A DNA stretch of 64,000 nt from Chloroflexota bacterium (GCA_016234555.1 JACRBJ010000016.1:25026-89025); one strand, 5' to 3'; positions 16,636 through 26,002 are shown, counted from the stretch's first letter. Translations and numbers: made by a program. Notes: generated from the sequence alone by a model not told the origin.

Positions 16636-17625
16636 ATGCAAACCAATTTTCGTGGTCGCGATTTCATTGGCGACCTGGATTTTACAAAGGAGGAAGTCGA
16701 AACCGTTCTGGACGTCGCCTGGGATTTGAAGCGCAAGCGCGCCCTCGGTGAACCCCATGCCTACCTGCGCGACAAGGTGCTGGCGATGCTGTTCTTCTTC
16801 TCGTCCACCCGCACCCGCGGATCGTTCGAAGCGGGCATCGCCCAACTCGGCGGACACGGCGCTTTCATCGACAGCAACACCACCCAGATTTCACACGGCG
16901 ATACGCCCGTTGAAATTGGCGAAATCTTCGGACGCTACTTCGATGGCATCGCCATCCGCCACTGTGACTTTGGCGACGGCAACAAATACCTGAACGCCGT
17001 TGCGAAGAACTCGCGCGCGCCCGTTCTCAACATGCAGTGCGACATCTACCATCCCTTTCAATGTCTTGCTGACCTGATGACCATCATGGAAAAGAAGGGT
17101 CGTGACCTGCGCAGGAAGAAGATCGTGGTTTCCTGGGCGTATGCCGCTTCCTACCTCAAGCCGGTTTCCGTGCCCCAGTCCCTCATCCTTCAAATGCCGC
17201 GCTTCGGCATGGACGTGACTCTCGCCTATCCGCCCGGATTCCAACTCATGCCCGATATCGTGGAGCAGGCGAAGGAACAGGCGAAGATTGCCGGCACCTC
17301 CTTCGAGATCATCGATAGTAAGGACGGCATGACCGAAGCGTGCAAGGATGCGGATGTCATCTACGCCAAGTCGTGGGGGCCGCTGTTGACCACCAACGAC
17401 AAGGTCGAAGGCAAGAAACTTCAGGATTCGTTCAAGAACTGGCTCATGGATGATTCCAAGCTCAAGGTCGCCAAGCAGGATTGCGTCTACATGCACCCGC
17501 TTCCCGCCGACCGCGACATCGAAGTCACTAGCAAGGTGCTGGATGGTCCCAATTCGGTAGTGTTCGATGAAGCTGAAAACCGTCTGCATGCGCAAAAAGC
17601 CGTGATGGCGCTGACGATGAGTTAG
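16636..17625 (+). CDS. ygeW: YgeW-family carbamoyltransferase
   Basis: The 329-residue product shows SSTRTRGSFEAGIAQLGGH (56-74), SHGDT (86-90), IRH (107-109), CDIYHPFQ (135-142) and a late HPLPAD. The segment VSWAYAASYLKPVSVPQ followed by RFGMDVTLAYPPGF closely matches E. coli YgeW, a knotted transcarbamylase of the N-acetylornithine type whose physiological substrate has long been unclear. In purine clusters it is thought to move a carbamoyl group from a ureido intermediate to phosphate. It is about 65 residues shorter than E. coli YgeW, mainly in the region before the HPLP motif. Carbamate kinase follows, which would use its carbamoyl phosphate. Confidence 0.85.
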   Translation: MQTNFRGRDFIGDLDFTKEEVETVLDVAWDLKRKRALGEPHAYLRDKVLAMLFFFSSTRTRGSFEAGIAQLGGHGAFIDSNTTQISHGDTPVEIGEIFGRYFDGIAIRHCDFGDGNKYLNAVAKNSRAPVLNMQCDIYHPFQCLADLMTIMEKKGRDLRRKKIVVSWAYAASYLKPVSVPQSLILQMPRFGMDVTLAYPPGFQLMPDIVEQAKEQAKIAGTSFEIIDSKDGMTEACKDADVIYAKSWGPLLTTNDKVEGKKLQDSFKNWLMDDSKLKVAKQDCVYMHPLPADRDIEVTSKVLDGPNSVVFDEAENRLHAQKAVMALTMS

Positions 17626-17700
17626 TTAGTCTGATTGTCTGATAGTCTAATAGTCAGATCGTGACCATTAGACTATCAGACTACTGACCATTAGACTAAA
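17626..17700. repeat. AGTCTGATAGTCTAAT-type 8-nt repeat hairpin
   Basis: Tandem degenerate units (TAGTCTGA, TAGTCTAA, TAGTCAGA) form a left arm, and TTAGACTA/TCAGACTA units form a complementary right arm. The right arm runs into the ribosome site of the carbamate kinase gene. Confidence 0.7.
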
Positions 17701-17711
17701 AAGGAGACTAC

Positions 17712-18662
17712 ATGACTAAATTAGCTGTAATTGCCGTTGGCGGCAACTCGCTTATCCTTGATGAAAAGCACGTCACGGTTGAGAGTCAATATCAGGCTGC
17801 AAAACAAACCTGCATGCACATTGCAGACATGATCGAACAGGGCTGGGACGTGGCGATTGGTCACGGCAATGGACCGCAGGTCGGTTACATTTTGCGCCGC
17901 TCCGAGATCGCCGCCAAGACCGCCGGTATGCACGAAGTCCCGCTCGATGTTTGCGGTGCGGACAGCCAGGGCGCAATCGGTTACGCAATTCAACAAAATT
18001 TGCAAAACATTCTGTACCAGCGCGGCATCAAGAAGAAGGTGGTGACCGTCATCACCCAGACGCTCGTTGATAAAAACGACCCAGCCTTTGCCAAACCTAC
18101 CAAGCCGATTGGCAGCTTCATGGACGAAGCCGAAGCCAAACGCCGCCAGACCGAACAAGGCTGGAGCGTGGTCGAGGATGCCGGGCGCGGCTGGCGACGT
18201 GTGGTTGCCTCTCCGCTTCCGAAGGAAATCGTTGAGTTGGAAACCGTCGAGACCCTGCTCGAAAGAGGAATCATAACCATCACGGTTGGCGGTGGTGGAA
18301 TCCCGGTCATCGACCCTGGCGACGGAAACTACGAAGGCATCGCCGCCGTAATCGACAAGGATTTTGCTTCGTCGTTGCTGGCGCGCAACATCAAGGCGGA
18401 TTTGTTCGTAATTTCCACTGCTGTTGAGAAGGTCGCCATCAACTTCGGCAAGCCAGAACAGAAGTGGCTCGATAAAATGACTCTTGCCGAAGCCAAGGCC
18501 TACCTTGCCGAGGGCACGCATTTTGCCAAAGGGTCGATGGCTCCCAAGATCCAAGCTGTGATCTGGTATCTCGAAAACGGCGGTAAACAAGCCCTCATCA
18601 CCAACCCCGAGAATATTGGGCGGGCGTTGAAGGGCGAAACAGGAACGTGGATTGTTCCGTAA
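17712..18662 (+). CDS. arcC: Carbamate kinase
   Basis: The 316-residue product has the family hallmarks: VAVGGNSL-like start (IAVGGNSLI), GHGNGPQVG near residue 50, GADSQGAIGYAIQQ, TVGGGGIPVI and KDFASSLLA. It transfers phosphate from carbamoyl phosphate to ADP, making ATP, ammonia and CO2. It is the only obvious substrate-level energy-yielding enzyme of the island and lies directly after two transcarbamylase paralogues. No arginine deiminase is nearby, so the carbamoyl phosphate should come from purine-derived ureido compounds (inference). Length and start (AGGAG upstream) are normal. Confidence 0.95.
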   Translation: MTKLAVIAVGGNSLILDEKHVTVESQYQAAKQTCMHIADMIEQGWDVAIGHGNGPQVGYILRRSEIAAKTAGMHEVPLDVCGADSQGAIGYAIQQNLQNILYQRGIKKKVVTVITQTLVDKNDPAFAKPTKPIGSFMDEAEAKRRQTEQGWSVVEDAGRGWRRVVASPLPKEIVELETVETLLERGIITITVGGGGIPVIDPGDGNYEGIAAVIDKDFASSLLARNIKADLFVISTAVEKVAINFGKPEQKWLDKMTLAEAKAYLAEGTHFAKGSMAPKIQAVIWYLENGGKQALITNPENIGRALKGETGTWIVP

Positions 18663-18775
18663 TTCATAGCCTAATAGTCTGGAGTCTGATAGTCTTATAG
18701 CCAAAGTCAAACGCCTATCTGACTATCAGACTATCTGACTATTAGCCTATCAGACCATCCGACTATCAGACTAAA
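18663..18775. repeat. Long AGTCTGATAG/CTATCAGACT repeat hairpin
   Basis: About 110 bases consist of degenerate 8-9-nt units, with AGTCTGATAGTC on the left and GACTATCAGACT units repeated on the right. The last unit ends three bases before the start codon of the next gene, leaving no ordinary ribosome site. Confidence 0.7.
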
Positions 18776-20722
18776 ATGAAGCGCCTTCATCCTTCCCTCG
18801 CCCTTCTCATTGCCGCCATCCTCGCCTACGGCTTGCTCATCCCGCAGCTTGGCTTTTACTGGGATGACCTGCCAATGTCGTGGATTCGCTACCAGTTGGG
18901 CACGGATGCGATGATGAGATATTTTTCCACCAACCGTCCCGTCTGGGCTTGGCTGTATCAAATCACCACGCACATCCTGCCACATGTGCCAATTTACTGG
19001 CAGGTCTTTGCCTTGTTCTGGCGCTGGCTCGGCGCAGTCACGTTATGGGCGATTGCAAAGCAACTATTTCCTCAACGCGAAAAATTTGCGTTCACCCTCA
19101 GCCTTTTGTTTTTGCTTTATCCCGGTTTCAACCAGCAGTGGGGAAGTTACCTTTACAGCCATTTTTTTATCGTCCTCTTTTTCTTCCTTTACTCGATTTA
19201 TTTGATGCTGCGCGGCAGGACGATTCCCGCGTTGATATTTTCCGCGCTTAATTTGTGGATGCTGGAATATTTCTTCGTCCTCGAACTGATTCGCCCCTTT
19301 TTGATTTGGACTACGCTCGAGGCAGAATCCTCCCCAAAGGAACGCTTCGCGCGCACCCTCAAGCTGTGGACTCCGTACCTGGCAGTTTTCGCCCTTGCAG
19401 TTTTGTCGCGCATCTTTGTTTTCAATAACCAGATTTACGGTTTTAGCATCAAGGATGAACTGGTCAAAGCCCCGCTCGACACCACCGTTTTGCTTTTTAA
19501 GAATATCCTTTCGAGCCTGTGGACGGTGACTGGCGCGGCATGGGCGCTGGCATTTCAATTTCCGAATCCGTCGTTGGATGGTCCGCGTACGGTCTTGATC
19601 TACGCCGTCGTAGTGATCACCGTCGTCGGGTTGATTCTGCTTGGGTGGCGGAACCAAACCGGGGACGGGGAAAAGAGTCAAGCTGGCTGGTGGATCATCG
19701 CTCTGGGCGTTGTCATGCTCCTCCTGGGCGGACCTCCGTTCTGGCTGGTTAATGTCCCCGTTTCGTTGGGTTTCCCCGCCAATCGCGCCACGTTATCCTT
19801 TTTGCTGGGTGTGAGTTTTATGCTGGCTGGGATGTTGGAATTTCTCCCAACAAGAATCAGGCTGGCGGCTGTCCTCCTTCTTGTCTCGCTCGCGGCTGGA
19901 CGCCAGTTCCTGTGGGCAAACGAGTTCCGCCGCGACTGGGCATATCACAAAAACCTGTTCTGGCAGATGACCTGGCGTGCGCCCGGACTGGAAAAGAATA
20001 CGCTGGTGCTGATGAACGAGGAGTTGCAATATTACGCCGACAACTCGCTCAGCCCTGTGGTGAACTGGATTTACTCACCCGACAACCATACCGATGTTTG
20101 GGATTATGTTTTGTTTTACCCGACAAATCGTGACGAACTTCCGTTGACCGCAAATACTCCTGTCGAGTATGATTTTCTGGCAGGTAAGTTTCATGGCAAT
20201 ACCTCGCAGACCGTGGTCTTTTACTACTCGCCGCCGCGTTGCCTGCGCCTGCTTGACCCGGAAATTGATGCTGAAAACCGCCTCATCCCCGAAGATTCTC
20301 TGCTGCGTGACGCGACCCCGCTTTCGTCCACCGCGCCGGTCCTGAGCGAACCCACCGCGCGGATGCCGGAAATCTATTATCCCGAGCCTGCGCATGGTTG
20401 GTGTTATTACTTTCAAAAAGCCGAGTTGGCCCGTCAGATGGGTGACTGGGAAAGTGTGACCCAATTGGGCGATGCGGCTTTTGCCCTCGATGATTATCCT
20501 AACGACCCGTTTGAGAGGTTTGTCTTCATCGAAGGTTATGCTCATGCGGCGAATTGGGAAAAGGCGGTAGAATTGTCGCTGGCTTCCTACAAGGTATCCA
20601 AAAACTATGTCGCCCCGCCACTGTGCAAATTATGGGTGCGTATTGCGCATGAGACAGTAGATACCCCGGAGCGGAAGGCGGCTCTGGATACTGTACAAAG
20701 CAAATTCGAGTGCAAGCCTTAG
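18776..20722 (+). CDS. Polytopic membrane protein, possible GT-C-type glycosyltransferase, with C-terminal helical repeats
   Basis: The 648-residue product has roughly eleven hydrophobic segments up to residue 390 and a polar C-terminal part. An acidic pair in the first outer loop (FYWDDLPMSW, about residue 30) recalls the DD/DE motif of GT-C lipid-sugar transferases. The last 110 residues (ARQMGDWESVTQLGDAAFAL, AHAANWEKAVELSLASYK) look like TPR helices. It has no evident purine role and is framed by repeat DNA and by a hairpin at 20731, so it may be an insertion into the island. Its start is supported only by the reading frame. Confidence 0.6.
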   Translation: MKRLHPSLALLIAAILAYGLLIPQLGFYWDDLPMSWIRYQLGTDAMMRYFSTNRPVWAWLYQITTHILPHVPIYWQVFALFWRWLGAVTLWAIAKQLFPQREKFAFTLSLLFLLYPGFNQQWGSYLYSHFFIVLFFFLYSIYLMLRGRTIPALIFSALNLWMLEYFFVLELIRPFLIWTTLEAESSPKERFARTLKLWTPYLAVFALAVLSRIFVFNNQIYGFSIKDELVKAPLDTTVLLFKNILSSLWTVTGAAWALAFQFPNPSLDGPRTVLIYAVVVITVVGLILLGWRNQTGDGEKSQAGWWIIALGVVMLLLGGPPFWLVNVPVSLGFPANRATLSFLLGVSFMLAGMLEFLPTRIRLAAVLLLVSLAAGRQFLWANEFRRDWAYHKNLFWQMTWRAPGLEKNTLVLMNEELQYYADNSLSPVVNWIYSPDNHTDVWDYVLFYPTNRDELPLTANTPVEYDFLAGKFHGNTSQTVVFYYSPPRCLRLLDPEIDAENRLIPEDSLLRDATPLSSTAPVLSEPTARMPEIYYPEPAHGWCYYFQKAELARQMGDWESVTQLGDAAFALDDYPNDPFERFVFIEGYAHAANWEKAVELSLASYKVSKNYVAPPLCKLWVRIAHETVDTPERKAALDTVQSKFECKP

Positions 20723-20730
20723 TCGTGTAG

Positions 20731-20771
20731 CCCGCCGCCGCCCAGGGTGCTCCTCAAGGGACTGCGGCGGG
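20731..20771 (+). terminator. Stem-loop after the membrane protein gene
   Basis: CCCGCCGC (20731-20738) pairs with GCGGCGGG (20764-20771) across a 25-base loop. There is no T run, so termination is uncertain. Confidence 0.45.
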
Positions 20772-20879
20772 AGCATTAGTATGGAATGGTTTAGATAACT
20801 TGAAAGGAGGTGGTTCCCGTAAATCGTCCTTGCAAGTTTTGTTGTCGGAAAACTCAAATTTCATAAGGAGAAGAAAAGA

Positions 20880-22175
20880 ATGCGTAAGAATTTTGCTCGT
20901 CTTGCCATGCTCGCCATGGCGCTCATGCTCGTCCTTTCGGCTTGTGGTGGCGCTCCCACCGAGGCCCCCGCAGTTGAAGAACCTGCTGCTCCTCCCGCCA
21001 CCGAAGCCCCCGCGGCTACCGAGGCTCCTGCCGCCACTGAGGCTCCCGCTGCCGAGGAAACCGGCGGTTTCCAGATCCCCGAAATCGAAGAAGGCAAATT
21101 CAACGTCGCCATGGTCTTGATTGGACCGCACGATGACGGCGGCTGGTCACAGGCTCACTACGAAGGTCTTGAATACATCAAGGCAAACGTGGACAACGTG
21201 AACATTGCCTACATCGAAAACGTCCCCGAAGGCGCTGATTCCGAACAGGTCTTCCGCAGCCTTTCCCGCAAGGGCTTCGACCTGATCTTCGGCACCTCCT
21301 TTGGTTTTGGCGACCCGATGGAAGCAGTTGCCGCAGAGTTCCCCGATGTCATGTACATTCACCTCACCGGCATCAAGTCCAATGAAACCAACTTCGGCAA
21401 CCTGATGGGCGCGATGGAAAACATGAAGTACCTGGCTGGCATGCTGGCTGGCGCGCGCGCCAAAGCCGACGGCAATCCCAAGCTTGGTTACATGGCGACC
21501 TTCCCCATCCCCGAAGAAATCCGTCTCGGCAACGCCATTGCTCTCGGTATGAAGAAGACCTGCCCCGAGTGCACCATGGATGTCCGCTGGATCAACACCT
21601 GGCATGACCCGATCATCGAAAAGGAAGCTGCGGCCTCCCTGTTCGATGCCGGTGCCCAGGTCGTGTTCACCGGTGCGGACACACCCGCTGTCGCCGACGT
21701 TGCCCAGGAAAAGGGCAAGTGGGGCGTCACTTATGACTGGTATGGCTCCTGCAAAGTGGATGCCTGTCTGACTGCCCCGTACTGGGTCTGGGGTCCCGTT
21801 TATGCTGACATCACCGAACAGGTGATCGCCGGCACCTACAAGCCCGGCTGGCAGTACTTCGATGCCGAAACTGGTGCTTTGGGTCTCTATGGCTTCATGG
21901 AAGGTCAGGAGATGCAGCCCGGCGTGAATGACCTCGACCCCGCGGTCATCGCCGAGGTGCAGGATATCCTCGCCAAGATGCTCGCCGGCGAATTCACCCG
22001 CTTCGATGTCTTCACCGGACCCATCAATGACAACAAGGGCAATGTGGTTCTGCCCGAAGGTCAGAGCCTGCAACAGGTTGACCTCGATGCGTTCCCCGAA
22101 TATGGTCTGCCATGTTCCATCGATGTTTGTATGAAGTGGTGGGCTGACGGCATTACCGCTGAACTGCCTCAATAA
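20880..22175 (+). CDS. BMP-family nucleoside-binding lipoprotein (first transporter)
   Basis: A lipoprotein signal with lipobox VLSAC (Cys22) is followed by an Ala/Pro/Thr/Glu linker of repeated TEAPAA words to about residue 60, then a BMP/PnrA domain (NVAMVLIGPHDDGGWSQAHYEG). BMP proteins bind nucleosides or related purines for ABC import. AAGGAG lies near the ATG, and a second, very strong AAAGGAGGTGGT sits about 75 bases upstream, as it also does before the second BMP gene. The ATPase and two permeases follow, interrupted by a stem-loop. The domain is longer than in PnrA and contains several cysteines, so ligand specificity may differ. Confidence 0.9.
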   Translation: MRKNFARLAMLAMALMLVLSACGGAPTEAPAVEEPAAPPATEAPAATEAPAATEAPAAEETGGFQIPEIEEGKFNVAMVLIGPHDDGGWSQAHYEGLEYIKANVDNVNIAYIENVPEGADSEQVFRSLSRKGFDLIFGTSFGFGDPMEAVAAEFPDVMYIHLTGIKSNETNFGNLMGAMENMKYLAGMLAGARAKADGNPKLGYMATFPIPEEIRLGNAIALGMKKTCPECTMDVRWINTWHDPIIEKEAAASLFDAGAQVVFTGADTPAVADVAQEKGKWGVTYDWYGSCKVDACLTAPYWVWGPVYADITEQVIAGTYKPGWQYFDAETGALGLYGFMEGQEMQPGVNDLDPAVIAEVQDILAKMLAGEFTRFDVFTGPINDNKGNVVLPEGQSLQQVDLDAFPEYGLPCSIDVCMKWWADGITAELPQ

Positions 22176-22189
22176 GTCGTTTGTTATAT

Positions 22190-22219
22190 GGGCTGGGACT
22201 CCAACCGGGGTTCCAGCCC
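22190..22219 (+). terminator. Intercistronic stem-loop after the first BMP gene
   Basis: GGGCTGGGAC (22190-22199) pairs with GTTCCAGCCC (22210-22219), followed by TCTTTAT. It probably stabilises the upstream mRNA or partly terminates, favouring more binding protein than ATPase. Confidence 0.7.
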
Positions 22220-22282
22220 TCTTTATGCCAAACCTGTTCGATTATCAACGGCGAAAGCCGGCTTTATCGCAGGAGTGACCCA

Positions 22283-23869
22283 GTGACACAAACAACCCCT
22301 ACTACACCCGATACGCTTGCCGTGGAAATGCGCGGAATTGTCAAGAAGTTTCCCGGCGTGCTTGCCAACGATCACGTGGATTTTGAATTGCGCGCAGGCG
22401 AGATCCATGCCTTGCTGGGGGAGAACGGTGCAGGCAAAAGCACCCTCATGAACGTCCTGGCTGGTTTATACCGGCAGGAAGCAGGAATTATCAAAGTGAA
22501 AGGCAAGCCCGTGGAATTTCATTCGCCACGGGATGCGATTAAATCCGGGATCGGTATGATCCATCAACACTTCATGCTGGTTCCCTCTCAGACCGTCACT
22601 GAAAACGTGCTACTGGGATTGGACGACCCTCGATTTTTTATGCGCCTGCCGGAATATGACGCCAAAGTGGCGGCGGTCGGTGAGCGTTGTGGTTTGAAGG
22701 TGGACCCGCGTGCCAAGATCTGGCAGCTTTCCGTTGGCGAGCAGCAGCGGGTGGAACTGCTCAAGATGTTGTATCGCGGCGCCAATGTGCTTATCATGGA
22801 TGAGCCGACGGCGGTTCTCGCCCCCACGGAAATCGAAGGCTTGTTCGATATTCTCCGTTCGATGATTGCGCAGGGCAAATCCGTTATTTTCATCAGCCAC
22901 AAACTACAGGAAGTGACTGCGATTGCAGACCGCGTGAGCGTGTTGCGCCGCGGGGTGTCCACTGCGATGGGTGTCCCTGCCAAAGGCGTCACACGACAGG
23001 AATTGGCGCGCTTGATGGTTGGGCGCGACGTGGTCTTTGCGCTGGACAAGAAACCCGGCAACCCCGGCAAGATGGTGCTGGAAGTGAAGGACGTCCATGC
23101 GGACAACGACAAGGGACTGCCTGCCCTCCGTGGATTCTCGCTCAACGTTCGCGCGGGTGAAATTGTCGGCGTGGCGGGTGTGGCTGGCAACGGACAGTCT
23201 GAACTGTCGCAGGTCATCACCAGTCTCCGCAAATGCAAAAAGGGGCAGGTGGTTTTGAATGGCGACATGCTTAACACTCACGACACCCTGTTCGGGATTC
23301 AACACGGCATGGCGTATGTCCCTGAAGACCGCAACCATGTGGGTAGCGCTCCCAACCTGAGCGTGACCGACAATGTCATTATGAAAAAATACCGCCAGCC
23401 CCCGATCTCCCGCGCGGGCATGTTGGATATGAATGTGGCGACAAAACTCGCCAATGAGTTGAAGCAGGCTTATGACATCATTGTGCCGAACGTTTCCACG
23501 CCGGTGCGTTTGCTCTCCGGCGGAAATTTGCAGCGCGTGATTCTTGCGCGTGAGATTTCGGGATTACCCAGTTTCATGGTCGCCGTGCAGCCCACCCGTG
23601 GGCTGGATGTCGGCGCGATTGAAGGTGTCCATCGTCTGTTGATGGCACAGCGTGAAGCAGGCGCAGCGGTTCTTCTCATCTCGGAAGAGTTGGAGGAACT
23701 GCTTTCGTTGAGCGACCGCGTGTACGTGATCTACGAAGGGAAATCCATGGGCGAGGTCAAGGTTGGGGGCGTGGAACCAGACGAGAGCTTGATCGAAATC
23801 ATTGGACAGATGATGACTGGGACCCCGCTGGAACAAATCCACAAGGAAGGAGTCGGCGCAAATGGCTGA
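22283..23869 (+). CDS. Nucleoside ABC transporter ATPase with two nucleotide-binding domains (first transporter)
   Basis: I place the start at GTG 22283, seven bases after AGGAG, giving 528 residues. The first domain has GENGAGKST and the signature LSVGEQQRVELLK; the second has a degraded P-loop (GVAGNGQSEL) and LSGGNLQRVILAREI. This is the standard sugar/nucleoside (NupA, YufO-like) fused ATPase that pairs with two BPD_transp_2 permeases. The altered second P-loop is usual for the family. The stop overlaps the next permease start by eight bases. Confidence 0.92.
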   Translation: MTQTTPTTPDTLAVEMRGIVKKFPGVLANDHVDFELRAGEIHALLGENGAGKSTLMNVLAGLYRQEAGIIKVKGKPVEFHSPRDAIKSGIGMIHQHFMLVPSQTVTENVLLGLDDPRFFMRLPEYDAKVAAVGERCGLKVDPRAKIWQLSVGEQQRVELLKMLYRGANVLIMDEPTAVLAPTEIEGLFDILRSMIAQGKSVIFISHKLQEVTAIADRVSVLRRGVSTAMGVPAKGVTRQELARLMVGRDVVFALDKKPGNPGKMVLEVKDVHADNDKGLPALRGFSLNVRAGEIVGVAGVAGNGQSELSQVITSLRKCKKGQVVLNGDMLNTHDTLFGIQHGMAYVPEDRNHVGSAPNLSVTDNVIMKKYRQPPISRAGMLDMNVATKLANELKQAYDIIVPNVSTPVRLLSGGNLQRVILAREISGLPSFMVAVQPTRGLDVGAIEGVHRLLMAQREAGAAVLLISEELEELLSLSDRVYVIYEGKSMGEVKVGGVEPDESLIEIIGQMMTGTPLEQIHKEGVGANG

Positions 23870-24986
23870 GTCTACAACTTTGAAGAAGAAGAGCGCGGGC
23901 TATCGGCTTAGTGTCGAGCCGCGCCTGGATGTGCCGCCCGCATGGTATCCGTTGCTGGTTTCGGTTGGCGCGCTTATTTTCGCACTGATTTTGGGCGGGG
24001 TTTTGATCATGTTCGCGGGCGGCGACCCGATCAAATCCTACCAGCATATTGCGAAGGCTTCGTTCGGCGACGTGGGTGTGCTGTCGGATACGATTGTGAA
24101 AGCTACCCCGATTTTGCTTGCGGCGCTGGCTTGCTCGGTGGCGTTCCGCATGAAATTGTGGAATATCGGCGCCGAAGGACAATTCATCATGGGTGCGTGG
24201 GGCGCGAGCGCCATTGTGCTGGCTCCCGTGCTGTCTGAGGATACTCCCCGCTGGTTGTTCCTGACCGTGATGGCACTGGCTGGCATGGCGGCGGGCGCGA
24301 TCTGGGGATTTATTCCCGGCTTTCTCAAGGCAAAGCTCAATGTGAACGAAATTATCAGCACATTGATGTTGAACTACATCGCGGTAGCCTGGGTTAACTT
24401 CTGGATTTTCGGCGTCTGGTCTGAGGGCGGATTTCAGATGTCGCCGAAGTTTCCGCTCACTGCCTGGCTGCCCCGTCTTGCTGAATATGCAAAGGAAATA
24501 AAAGCTTTTCGCGGACTGACCACTCATGCGGGTCTGTTGCTTGGAATCGTGGCGGCGATCATTCTGTGGCTGATTGTGTATCGCAGCCGCTGGGGATACG
24601 AAATCCGATTGATCGGCGACAACGCGCAGGCGGCGAAATATGCCGGTATCAACATCACCAGCAACATCATCTATGTCATGATGCTTTCGGGCGCGCTGGC
24701 TGGACTTGGCGGCATGAGCGAAGTCTCGGGCGTGGTTCACCGCTTGCAGACTGCGCCGATTGCCGCAGGCTACGGTTTTACCGGCATCATCGTGGCGTGG
24801 CTGGCGAAGTTGAATCCGCTGGTGATTGTGGTGGTCTCGGTGCTGTTTGGCGCGTTGATCCTGGCGGGACGCGAGATCCAGCCTTCGGGTGTGCCAAAGA
24901 TGATTCAGGGAATTATCCTGGTCTCGCTCATTGCCAGTGATTTCCTGCTGCGCTATCGAGTTCGCATTGTGCGCGGGGAGGAGTAA
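23862..24986 (+). CDS. Nucleoside ABC transporter permease (first transporter, subunit 1)
   Basis: The 374-residue membrane protein has about nine hydrophobic segments and the family words FRMKLWNIGAEGQFIMGAW, LNVNEIISTLMLNYIA and LSGALAGLGG. These mark the YufP/NupB type of purine nucleoside permease. It overlaps the ATPase gene and is followed after two bases by the second permease, indicating translational coupling. Confidence 0.92.
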   Translation: MAESTTLKKKSAGYRLSVEPRLDVPPAWYPLLVSVGALIFALILGGVLIMFAGGDPIKSYQHIAKASFGDVGVLSDTIVKATPILLAALACSVAFRMKLWNIGAEGQFIMGAWGASAIVLAPVLSEDTPRWLFLTVMALAGMAAGAIWGFIPGFLKAKLNVNEIISTLMLNYIAVAWVNFWIFGVWSEGGFQMSPKFPLTAWLPRLAEYAKEIKAFRGLTTHAGLLLGIVAAIILWLIVYRSRWGYEIRLIGDNAQAAKYAGINITSNIIYVMMLSGALAGLGGMSEVSGVVHRLQTAPIAAGYGFTGIIVAWLAKLNPLVIVVVSVLFGALILAGREIQPSGVPKMIQGIILVSLIASDFLLRYRVRIVRGEE

Positions 24987-24988
24987 TC

Positions 24989-25957
24989 ATGGACCCGATC
25001 ATTATTCTTCAGGCAGGGGTCGCAACCGGTACCGTGCTGCTATTTGCCACCATCGGCGAAATCTTTGCCGAACGTTCGGGTGTGCTCAACCTCGGCGTCG
25101 AGGGCATGATGCTGATCGGCGCGATGACGGCGTTCAGCACAACCATCGCCACGGGTAATCCGTGGTTGGGCGTGATCGCCGCCATGCTGGCAGCTGGACT
25201 CATCAGTCAGGTGCACGCTTTCATCACCATCACCTTGCAGGCAGATCAGGTCGTCAGCGGGCTGGCGCTCACTTTCCTCGGCACGGGCATCAGCCTTGTG
25301 CTTGGCGAGGGCTTGAGCAAGGCGGGAACGGTTTCCCTGCTTCCCAACTTCTCGATCCCGCTGCTTTCGCAAATCCCGATTTTGGGACCGATTTTGTTCA
25401 CCAAACAAAGCGTGCTGGTTTACATCGGATACTTGTTCACCCCGATTGCCTGGTATTACATCAACCATACCCGCCCAGGGCTGAACCTGCGCTCGGTGGG
25501 TGAGTATCCGTCTGCCGCCGATTCGCTTGGAATCAGTGTATTTCAATTGCGCTATTTCTACGTCTTCGTCGGGGGGACGCTGGCGGGGCTGGCGGGGGCC
25601 ACCATCAGTCTTGCTGTTGCTCCGGGCTGGTTCAGCGAACTGACCACCGCCGGGCAGGGTTGGATCGCCGTTGGGCTGGTCATCTTCGCCCAGTGGGACC
25701 CGGTCCGCGCCATGTTTGGCTCGTATGCCTTTGGCGCGCTCCGCCGTCTAATCCTGGACATTCAAGGTCCCACCATTTTGTTTGGTTTTGACAATCCCTT
25801 TTACTACAACCCGTATTGGGGCTTTTTCCTGCAAATGCTGCCGTATGCCTTCACGGTCATCGTGTTGGTAATTGGCTCGCGTGAAGCCATGCGGAAGCGG
25901 CTGGGCGCTCCCGCCGCGCTTGGCAACCCGTACATTCGTGGCGAACGCGGAAAGTAA
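24989..25957 (+). CDS. Nucleoside ABC transporter permease (first transporter, subunit 2)
   Basis: The 322-residue product is of the YufQ/NupC type: ATIGEIFAERSGVLNLGVEGMMLIGAM near the N-terminus, an EYPSAADSLGISV loop near residue 170 and about eight membrane segments. It would form a heterodimeric channel with the preceding permease. A strong terminator follows, closing the first transporter operon. Confidence 0.92.
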   Translation: MDPIIILQAGVATGTVLLFATIGEIFAERSGVLNLGVEGMMLIGAMTAFSTTIATGNPWLGVIAAMLAAGLISQVHAFITITLQADQVVSGLALTFLGTGISLVLGEGLSKAGTVSLLPNFSIPLLSQIPILGPILFTKQSVLVYIGYLFTPIAWYYINHTRPGLNLRSVGEYPSAADSLGISVFQLRYFYVFVGGTLAGLAGATISLAVAPGWFSELTTAGQGWIAVGLVIFAQWDPVRAMFGSYAFGALRRLILDIQGPTILFGFDNPFYYNPYWGFFLQMLPYAFTVIVLVIGSREAMRKRLGAPAALGNPYIRGERGK

Positions 25958-25967
25958 AGCATGCTAT

Positions 25968-26002
25968 CATCGGGGCGGCAGACCAGCCGCCCCGATGTTT
26001 TA
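25968..26002 (+). terminator. Rho-independent terminator after the first transporter operon
   Basis: CATCGGGGCGGC (25968-25979) pairs perfectly with GCCGCCCCGATG (25986-25997) around AGACCA and is followed by TTTTAT. Confidence 0.9.

Noticed and set aside
15499..18775. CRISPR array
   Set aside because: Units are 8 bases, degenerate and without unique spacers; no cas genes are present.
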